A DNA stretch of 6,318 bases from Candidatus Krumholzibacteriota bacterium (lineage in GTDB: Bacteria > Krumholzibacteriota > Krumholzibacteriia > Krumholzibacteriales > Krumholzibacteriaceae): positions 1 to 6,318 of the forward strand of contig DAOVNN010000173.1 in the NCBI GenBank assembly GCA_030630165.1, in the 5' to 3' direction. Each line of letters starts with the position of its first letter. The stretch's first letter is position 1. The position numbers were made by a program, and so were the translations under genes. The notes under the pieces are model-generated. The model did no database searches. It saw nothing but the letters and a program-made list of their open reading frames with translations, and was not told the DNA's origin. Positions 1 through 4,929 of the stretch are shown here, piece by piece.

Positions 1-299
1 ATACGGATACCGAGATTCCGAAGGCCACCAGCCTCTCGCAGAACTTCCCCAACCCGTTCAATCCGGTGACGAGGGTCAAATTCGCCCTGAAGGAAAAGGG
101 GCGCGTAAGGCTGCGTGTCTACGACGTCTCCGGTCGCCTCGTGCGTATTCTCATCGACGAGATCCGCGACGCGGGATCGTACGAAGCGGTCTGGGACGGA
201 ACGAACGATGAGGGCCGCTCGACGGCGAGCGGGATCTACTTCTGTCGCATGGAGGCAGGCGACTACGAGCGGACATTGAAGATGGTGATGCTCAGATAA
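1..299 (+). CDS. C-terminal end of a secreted protein with FlgD-Ig-like / T9SS-type sorting domain (5' truncated)
   Basis: The reading frame is open from the window edge (first full codon at 3) to TAA at 297-299, giving 98 residues of a larger protein. The visible part is one domain: the NFPNPFNP motif (codons at 42-65), then a beta-sandwich with LRVYDVSGRLVR, the Trp-Asp-Gly turn VWDGTNDEG, SGIYFCRMEAG and a basic, hydrophobic end (TLKMVMLR). This pattern is known as the C-terminal domain of many secreted proteins in FCB-group and related candidate phyla, related to the FlgD Ig-like fold and to type IX secretion sorting signals. It directs export or surface attachment rather than catalysis, so the function of the whole protein cannot be read here. 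The domain matches the end of the next gene at 87 of 96 residues. A GTG at 66 is not the start, because the NFPNPFNP motif lies upstream in frame. Confidence 0.93.
   Translation, partial: TDTEIPKATSLSQNFPNPFNPVTRVKFALKEKGRVRLRVYDVSGRLVRILIDEIRDAGSYEAVWDGTNDEGRSTASGIYFCRMEAGDYERTLKMVMLR
10..299 (+). repeat. Direct repeat copy 1: sorting-domain coding segment
   Basis: This segment aligns without any insertion or deletion to 3219-3508 (constant offset 3209). By hand count 44 of the 288 coding bases from position 9 differ (about 85% identity). Of 38 changed codons, 29 are silent and 9 change the residue. The repeat is a shared protein module at the 3' end of two genes rather than a mobile element: it ends exactly at both stop codons and no terminal inverted repeats were seen. 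Confidence 0.9.
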
Positions 300-313
300 G
301 ATCCGGATCCAAC

Positions 314-340
314 CGGGCGGTTGCGAGTCTTCGCCGCCCG
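314..340 (+). terminator. GC-rich hairpin between gene 1 and gene 2 (possible terminator or mRNA-end structure)
   Basis: CGGGCGG at 314-320 is perfectly complementary to CCGCCCG at 334-340, with a 13-base loop that can gain one wobble pair (T321-G333). It begins 15 bases after the gene 1 stop. No T-run follows (the next bases are ACAGTATAG), so a classic intrinsic terminator is not demonstrated. It could be a T-less terminator, an RNA-stabilising 3' structure, or chance. The perfect 7-bp GC stem in a 74-base gap is the only support. Confidence 0.4.
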
Positions 341-350
341 ACAGTATAGA
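321..350 (+). promoter_or_regulatory. Weak candidate promoter for gene 2
   Basis: TTGCGA (321-326) and TATAGA (345-350) are 18 bases apart and resemble a sigma70 -35/-10 pair with mismatches. The -35 candidate lies in the loop of the preceding hairpin. Transcription would start just upstream of the gene 2 ribosome binding site. Promoter rules in this lineage are unknown, so this is tentative. Confidence 0.2.
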
Positions 351-362
351 TGTAAGAGGTAA

Positions 363-369
363 GGGAGGG
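363..369 (+). promoter_or_regulatory. Ribosome binding site of gene 2
   Basis: GGGAGGG lies four bases before the ATG at 374. An in-frame TTG at 371 would leave only one base between the purine run and the start, so ATG 374 is preferred. That start also gives a normal signal peptide beginning MKRAVLAAL. Confidence 0.65.
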
Positions 370-373
370 ATTG

Positions 374-3300
374 ATGAAACGCGCAGTGCTGGCAGCTCTC
401 GCGGTGATTATCGTATTCTCGGTTTTTTCGGGTTCAGGGGCGAAAGAACCGAAAACGCAGCGGCCTCGTTTCTACAGGCCGAACTACGTGGAGACGAGTA
501 TCGATTTCTCCGGATGCGAGGAGGTGATGAGCCTTGCTCCCGCAGCAGCGGCGGCGGCAGCCGACACCTACTGTGTCGTCTGGTACGATTTCGAGTTCCA
601 GGACTGGCAGGGCTGGACGAGCGTCGACAAGACGGCCCAGGTGGACACGTTTTTCCACGTCGACGACTTCGCAGGCCTCGGGGGTGGCGACTACGGCCGC
701 CTCGTGGTCCTGGAAGGGTCAAAGTCTCTCTGGTGCGGCACGCGCCCGGGCTCAGATTTTTATCTCTGTTCGTGGCTCAACGCCCCGGGATACGGGAACA
801 GCTGGGACCAGATATGCCAGTCGGACCCCGTCCACTTCGCGGGGGAACTGAACTTGTCTTACAGATGTCTTGTGGATTCTGAGCCGGAATATGACTTTAC
901 TTACGTCGAGTACGACGCCGGGGACAACAACTGGATAGAGATCGAAGTCTACGACGGCGTCGATACGCTTGTCGCCTCGCATCAGCTCCTTCTCCCGCAG
1001 GCGGCGACCAAGCTGCGATTCCACTTTATCTCCGATAATGGATGGTCGGATGAGGACGGCGGACACGATACCGACGGCGCCTTCATCGTCGACAGCATCA
1101 CTGTTTCAGACATCCACGGCATCCTGGATTACGAGAATTTCGAGGGCTTCTCTGCAGGCGACAGAACAGAACTGGGCATCTGGAATTGTTTCCACGCCGA
1201 CGCGTACGGGGCATACGCGGCCCTGAGAAACGGCCTTATCGACCAGGACCCGTGCGGATACAATATGAGCTCTATCGTCACATTCTTCGACACGAGCGGG
1301 CCCACGTGCGGATGGTCAGACAATATCTATATCACGCCCTTCTGTCCGAATATTTACAGCCACGAGCCTCCATGCCAGGACGAGATGATTGTCTCTCCCG
1401 TGATTGACATGAATATGTACTCCACGGCATGCGACGAGAACCAGGACGCGGCGATACCGCCGGGCGAGCAGGCAACCCTTGGCGGCGTGCTCCTGAGGTA
1501 TGCCGTGTACATCGACCTTCCCATCGGGAACCTCGTCTTCAGGAACTTTCTGGTAAGGAATATCGTGGCGGGCTGTCCGGGGCAGTGGTACCCACAGGAT
1601 ATTTACATCCCTTATGAGCCGAGCAAGGTCTGGTATCAGGACACGGAGGAGATATCCCATCTTGTCACATCGTCGGACGATCCAATTCAGGTGGCGCTCG
1701 GTGTGGTAGACATGTGTGCCGAATGGTATCCCACATACGGCGACTGCGGCGCCCATACGCCGGCTCCATGGTACGACAACGTGCGCATATACAGGTACGA
1801 CACGAGCGGTCCGCAATGGAGCGTCAGGCGGGGGGAACTCTTTCAGGACACCTTCCCGCAGGAGGTGGACGTCAGCCCCGATCCGATGGAAGAGTTCTGC
1901 AGGGCCGACATGGCCGTGGACATCGCGCCGGGGAACGAGTACACCCGCATAGATCCGGGGGACTCGGCGGTCGTTACATGTTCGGCCCCGCTCGCAGGCG
2001 GACTCGATACACTTGCTGCCGGCGAGGCGAGGGTATACTGCCACGTCAACGCCACCTTCCTCGGGCCGGACGGCAAGCCCGACCTCTGCGGACCTCAGCT
2101 CGAAGGAAACTACGGTAGTTACGTCAGTGACGACGGCGACTGGACGGTGCTCCTCTGCGAGCAGGCGCGCTACTCAAACGGCAACGACGTGCCGAACACG
2201 TACTGCATCGACCTCAACGACTCCCTGTTCACTCGAGGGTACATGATCGAGTACTACTTCAAGGCCTGGTCCGCCGATGGAGGCAGCAGCACCTACCCGG
2301 CAAACGCCGAAACGCTTCCGCCAAGTCCATTCTTCGGATCGAGCAATCTTCTCGAATTCACATGCCTGCCGACGCTGCGTACGGTGCCCACGGCGCTGTA
2401 CGTCGACGATTTCGATGGGAGAGGAACGTTCAACGGGATCGTGCAGTTCTACTTCGACGGGACGTTCAGGTGTAATGTAGTGGATGGTGATATTCCCGAC
2501 CGTTATGACGTCAACGGACCTTCATCGGGACTGGGCAACGGCGTCGGTGCCTATACCTCGGTGACCGACGCCTCGTCGATCTTCTGCACGGCATACGAAA
2601 CCGTCGTGTTCGATTCAGGAGACCTGAGCTCGCGCACCATCAGCGAGGGTACCGAGCACTCGGACAAGAGCAACGACGCGCAGCTGCTCGTCAACTGGAT
2701 GAAGTGGTCGGAGCACAAGGTCGGCCTGCTGGTAATGGGAGACCAGATCGCTTCGGATCTGGACGGCTCCTATGCCGCCGTCGCGCACGAGCTGGTCAGC
2801 ACGATCTGCGGCGTCACCCTGGAAAGTGGCAGTTACCTCGAGATGACAGGGGGGGCAGGTGCCGGCGGGATCGTCACGCCCCTGATCACCGGGGTCCCGG
2901 GCGGTCCCTTCGACGGCCTGGAGTACTACGCTTTCGGCGGGTGTCCGTATATCAACGAGTTTAATGTCCTCGAGAAGACGGGTCCGGGGATGTACGCACT
3001 GCAATATCCTGACTACGACGGCCAGCAGTATTACGCAGGCATCTATACCGACCAGTTGAACAACGCCAGCCAGCCGCTCAGGACCGCCTGGATCGGGCAC
3101 AGTTACCAGTATATCCGTAACGCGTCGATGGCGGGAATGTTGGCGAGGGCTGAGCTCTTCGTGGGTGCATGGGAATTGTTCGAAAACGGTATCAATCATG
3201 ATATTCCAGGGTGTGACGCCGAGATACCTGAGGCTACGAGCCTCTCGGACAACTTCCCCAACCCGTTCAATCCTGTGACGAGGGTCAGCTTTGCCCTCAG

Positions 3301-3508
3301 GGAGAAGGGACGCGTATCGCTTCGTGTCTATGACGTATCAGGCAGGCTCGTTCGGATCCTGGTAGACGAGATCCGCGACGCAGGATCGTACGAAGCTGTA
3401 TGGGACGGAACGAACGACGAGGGGCGCTCGACGACGAGCGGGATCTACTTCTGCCGCATGGAGGCAGGCGACTACGAACGGACCCTGAAGATGGTGATGT
3501 TGAAATAG
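374..3508 (+). CDS. Large secreted multidomain protein with C-terminal sorting domain
   Basis: The product has 1044 residues. Residues 1-23 are a signal peptide (KR, then a hydrophobic core; likely cut after SGA). A low-complexity seven-Ala run follows at 57-63. Residues about 70-250 look like a beta-sandwich (YDFEFQDWQGW, later AFIVDSITVSD), and about 252-476 a second segment opening with DYENFEGF and ending DNVRIYRYD. Both resemble the MAM/jelly-roll-like ligand-binding units of secreted peptidases and adhesins. About 487-670 is beta-rich, with IEYYFKAWSADGG. Residues 674-930 look alpha/beta: ALYVDDFDGRG, DRYDVNGPSSG, VVFDSGDLS and VGLLVMGDQIASDL match the pattern of ThuA/class I amidotransferase-like domains, but no catalytic Cys is visible at the expected turn. 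Residues 949-1044 are the sorting domain (NFPNPFNP to the C-terminus). Roughly 28 cysteines fit an oxidising extracellular setting. Function is unassigned; a surface or secreted structural, binding or accessory protein is the best inference. No protease HExxH or Ser/Cys triad motif was seen. Confidence 0.93.
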   Translation: MKRAVLAALAVIIVFSVFSGSGAKEPKTQRPRFYRPNYVETSIDFSGCEEVMSLAPAAAAAAADTYCVVWYDFEFQDWQGWTSVDKTAQVDTFFHVDDFAGLGGGDYGRLVVLEGSKSLWCGTRPGSDFYLCSWLNAPGYGNSWDQICQSDPVHFAGELNLSYRCLVDSEPEYDFTYVEYDAGDNNWIEIEVYDGVDTLVASHQLLLPQAATKLRFHFISDNGWSDEDGGHDTDGAFIVDSITVSDIHGILDYENFEGFSAGDRTELGIWNCFHADAYGAYAALRNGLIDQDPCGYNMSSIVTFFDTSGPTCGWSDNIYITPFCPNIYSHEPPCQDEMIVSPVIDMNMYSTACDENQDAAIPPGEQATLGGVLLRYAVYIDLPIGNLVFRNFLVRNIVAGCPGQWYPQDIYIPYEPSKVWYQDTEEISHLVTSSDDPIQVALGVVDMCAEWYPTYGDCGAHTPAPWYDNVRIYRYDTSGPQWSVRRGELFQDTFPQEVDVSPDPMEEFCRADMAVDIAPGNEYTRIDPGDSAVVTCSAPLAGGLDTLAAGEARVYCHVNATFLGPDGKPDLCGPQLEGNYGSYVSDDGDWTVLLCEQARYSNGNDVPNTYCIDLNDSLFTRGYMIEYYFKAWSADGGSSTYPANAETLPPSPFFGSSNLLEFTCLPTLRTVPTALYVDDFDGRGTFNGIVQFYFDGTFRCNVVDGDIPDRYDVNGPSSGLGNGVGAYTSVTDASSIFCTAYETVVFDSGDLSSRTISEGTEHSDKSNDAQLLVNWMKWSEHKVGLLVMGDQIASDLDGSYAAVAHELVSTICGVTLESGSYLEMTGGAGAGGIVTPLITGVPGGPFDGLEYYAFGGCPYINEFNVLEKTGPGMYALQYPDYDGQQYYAGIYTDQLNNASQPLRTAWIGHSYQYIRNASMAGMLARAELFVGAWELFENGINHDIPGCDAEIPEATSLSDNFPNPFNPVTRVSFALREKGRVSLRVYDVSGRLVRILVDEIRDAGSYEAVWDGTNDEGRSTTSGIYFCRMEAGDYERTLKMVMLK
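542..562 (+). repeat. GCN codon run encoding seven alanines
   Basis: Seven consecutive alanine codons, using GCA, GCG and GCC, encode residues 57-63 of gene 2. The mix of third bases argues against a simple slippage tract. It probably forms a flexible linker between the mature N-terminus and the first folded domain. Confidence 0.75.
3219..3508 (+). repeat. Direct repeat copy 2: sorting-domain coding segment
   Basis: This is the partner of 10-299. Identity is uneven: positions corresponding to 9-155 of copy 1 differ at 31 of 147 bases, while those corresponding to 156-296 differ at only 13 of 141. The most conserved part contains a 23-base identical run encoding most of the RMEAGDYE segment. 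The repeat stops at the gene 2 stop codon. Confidence 0.9.
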
Positions 3509-3541
3509 AAGAGGTTAGTTTCCGTTTTCCTGTTTATCGCA

Positions 3542-3553
3542 GCGCATTTGCGC
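3542..3553 (+). promoter_or_regulatory. Small hairpin next to the gene 3 ribosome binding site
   Basis: GCGC-ATTT-GCGC forms a four-bp stem directly before the AAGGAGG at 3554-3560. It is short and may be chance. It leaves the ribosome binding site unpaired, which could help keep it accessible. Confidence 0.25.
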
Positions 3554-3560
3554 AAGGAGG
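3554..3560 (+). promoter_or_regulatory. Ribosome binding site of gene 3
   Basis: AAGGAGG is a full match to the anti-Shine-Dalgarno core, four bases before ATG 3565. It fixes the start there, although the same frame is open upstream to 3400 inside gene 2. The ATG at 3561 is in another frame and overlaps the spacer. Confidence 0.8.
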
Positions 3561-3564
3561 ATGC

Positions 3565-4209
3565 ATGAGAGTTCTGATGATCGTTATGGCCCTGTCGATG
3601 ATCCTTTCCGCGGCGGGAATCGCGGGGGATATGTGCCCCTGTGAGAACGACCTGTTCGTCAGTTGTCCCGGCATGCGGGTGTCCGTCTGCCCACGCGGGG
3701 GTTTCGAGAGGATCGATGAAGGCTGCGGAACAGGCATTGATTACATCGAGGTCTTTATCCGGGACTGCTCGCACGTTGGTATTGCCGGAATCCCGCAGAC
3801 CGACTTCTGGATGAACGCTTGCGATCAGGCGCATGAGCTTTGCCTCTGCGTAGAGGCATTCGTCGCCGATTCGTTGACCGGTTCCAACGGCAGGACGACA
3901 TTTTCAGGAAAAATTGCAGCCGGCGGCTGCATCCCGTCAGGAGGCATTTTTGTCTCGTGCCAGGGCAAGACGATCCTCGATGAAGCAACTTGTACGGTAC
4001 CGGTATGCCTGGATGTCATTATCGTCAGTCCCGACATCAACGCCGACTGCTTCGTCAACCTTTCCGACCTGAGCTTCTTCGGCCAATCGTACAACAAACA
4101 GGTGGGGGATGCCGGGTACGACACATGCTGCGATTATAACGACGACGGCTTTTGCAATCTGAGCGACTTCTCGTTCCTCGGCGAGCACTACCAGCATGAG
4201 TGCTTCTGA
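3565..4209 (+). CDS. Secreted Cys-rich protein with Big_1-like Ig domain and C-terminal dockerin-type repeat pair
   Basis: The product has 214 residues. Residues 1-20 form a signal peptide (MRV, hydrophobic core, likely cut after AGIA); there is no lipobox. Residues about 30-155 look like a Big_1-like bacterial Ig domain: MRVSVCPRGG, DYIEVFIRD, the GIAGIP turn, then ADSLT..NGRTTFSG and IAAGGC, which parallels the 'TDanGxaTft...aG' strand pattern of that family. Residues 157-168 (D157, N159, D161, D168) and 190-201 (D190, N192, D194, D201) are two dockerin type I-style calcium loops, each followed by a short helix-like segment (LSFFGQSY, FSFLGEHY). Eighteen cysteines suggest multiple disulfides. 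Dockerins bind cohesins in cellulosomes, but short dockerin-tailed proteins also occur in uncultured FCB-type bacteria without cellulosomes; the partner here is unknown. It starts 56 bases after gene 2 and precedes a close paralogue. In loop 1 the usual Gly at position 6 is Cys162. Confidence 0.92.
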   Translation: MRVLMIVMALSMILSAAGIAGDMCPCENDLFVSCPGMRVSVCPRGGFERIDEGCGTGIDYIEVFIRDCSHVGIAGIPQTDFWMNACDQAHELCLCVEAFVADSLTGSNGRTTFSGKIAAGGCIPSGGIFVSCQGKTILDEATCTVPVCLDVIIVSPDINADCFVNLSDLSFFGQSYNKQVGDAGYDTCCDYNDDGFCNLSDFSFLGEHYQHECF

Positions 4210-4214
4210 TGTCA

Positions 4215-4248
4215 CCAGTGACCCCTGAAGAGGTCACCCCTGAACTGG
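4215..4248 (+). promoter_or_regulatory. Possible RNA fold over the gene 4 ribosome binding site
   Basis: GTGACC (4218-4223) pairs with GGTCAC (4232-4237). CCAG (4215-4218) can pair with CTGG (4245-4248), which overlaps the start of the GGAGGA at 4247-4252; using that outer stem leaves TGACC/GGTCA inside. A competing short stem GTCA/TGAC (4211-4214 with 4219-4222) would break it. The gap also holds a 12-base imperfect direct repeat (4218-4229 and 4233-4244, one mismatch). This is suggestive of translational coupling or control but unproven. Confidence 0.3.
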
Positions 4249-4252
4249 AGGA
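4247..4252 (+). promoter_or_regulatory. Ribosome binding site of gene 4
   Basis: GGAGGA sits six bases before ATG 4259. An ATG at 4252 overlaps the site and is in the wrong frame, so 4259 is the start. Confidence 0.75.
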
Positions 4253-4258
4253 TGAAGA

Positions 4259-4900
4259 ATGAAGATTCTTGGTATCGTGGTTCTTCTGTCACTAATCGTT
4301 CCCGTCGCCGGGGCCGCTCAGTCGATCGATGTGTGCTATAGCGAGCTGAACGTCAGTTGTACGGGCATGCGCGTATCCATCTGCCCGAAAGGTGATTTCG
4401 AGCACATCAGGAACGGCTGCGGAGGAGACGATGATTACATCGAGATATTTGTCAGACATTCCGGCAATGGCGGGATCGCAGGCATACCCTGGACCGATTA
4501 CTGGATGGATGCTTGCGACGCGCAGTACCAGCTGGCCTTATGCGTACAGCACTTCGTTGCCGACTCGCTGACCGATGTCAACGGCCGCACAACCTTTTCC
4601 GGCCGCATCGCGGCCGGCGGATGTGTTCCCGAAGGCGGCATCTATGTCTCCTGCCAGGGCTCGACGATCATGAACACATCCTGCACCGCAGTGATCTGCC
4701 TCGACGTCGTCCTGGTCGGCCCTGACCTGAACGCCGACGGCGAGGTCAACCTCTCGGACCTGAGCTTCTTTGGAGAGGTATACAACAAGGAGCTGGGGGA
4801 CCCCGGGTATAACACCTGCTGCGACTTCAACGACGACGACATGTGCAACCTGAGCGACTTCGCTTTCCTCGGCCAGCACTATCAGCATGAGTGCTTCTGA
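4259..4900 (+). CDS. Secreted Cys-rich Big_1-like/dockerin protein, tandem paralogue of the preceding gene
   Basis: The product has 213 residues. Residues 1-19 form a signal peptide (MKI, hydrophobic core, likely cut after VAGA). Residues about 30-154 are the same Big_1-like Ig domain (MRVSICPKGDF, DYIEIFVRH, GIAGIPWTDYW, NGRTTFSG, IAAGGC). Dockerin-type loops lie at 156-167 (D156, N158, D160, G161, D167) and 189-200 (D189, N191, D193, D200). By hand alignment from residue 30 it matches the previous product at 125 of 181 aligned positions, with one one-residue gap, so the pair arose by tandem duplication. All 14 of its cysteines are conserved in the paralogue, as is the C-terminal HYQHECF. 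Loop 2 has Asp194 at position 6 instead of Gly. The role is inferred as a secreted, calcium-stabilised adhesion or assembly component; the binding partner is unknown. The start lies 49 bases after the paralogue's stop, consistent with one transcript. Confidence 0.92.
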   Translation: MKILGIVVLLSLIVPVAGAAQSIDVCYSELNVSCTGMRVSICPKGDFEHIRNGCGGDDDYIEIFVRHSGNGGIAGIPWTDYWMDACDAQYQLALCVQHFVADSLTDVNGRTTFSGRIAAGGCVPEGGIYVSCQGSTIMNTSCTAVICLDVVLVGPDLNADGEVNLSDLSFFGEVYNKELGDPGYNTCCDFNDDDMCNLSDFAFLGQHYQHECF

Positions 4901-4917
4901 GGAAAGGAACCAGAAAA

Positions 4918-4923
4918 GAGGAA
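4918..4923 (+). promoter_or_regulatory. Ribosome binding site of gene 5
   Basis: GAGGAA lies six bases before ATG 4930, in the 29-base gap after gene 4. The following frame begins with a signal peptide (MRKTLAGLL), which supports this start. Confidence 0.65.
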
Positions 4924-4929
4924 TCTGAT

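Noticed and set aside
66..299. A separate 77-residue gene starting at GTG 66
   Set aside because: The NFPNPFNP motif and the match to the end of gene 2 continue in frame upstream to the window edge, so this is the end of a longer gene.
300..309. Perfect 10-base palindrome GATCCGGATC
   Set aside because: Too short and isolated to call an operator; no second copy was seen in the other gaps.
371..373. TTG start for the large gene
   Set aside because: Only one base separates it from the ribosome binding site, and the ATG directly after it has better spacing.
1316..2044. 242-codon open frame on the minus strand
   Set aside because: It lies wholly inside the large secreted protein gene, has no recognisable domain and an Arg/His/Val-rich composition typical of an antisense shadow in GC-rich DNA.
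2615..3199. 194-codon open frame on the minus strand
   Set aside because: Antisense to the amidotransferase-like part of the large gene, with no recognisable motif or supporting context.
10..3508. The two direct repeats as ends of a mobile element or composite transposon
   Set aside because: The repeats are coding, end exactly at stop codons, differ mainly at silent sites, and no transposase or terminal inverted repeat is present.
3400..3564. N-terminal extension of the first dockerin gene back into gene 2
   Set aside because: The extension overlaps the sorting-domain coding sequence in another frame, while AAGGAGG before ATG 3565 and the signal peptide directly after it fix the real start.
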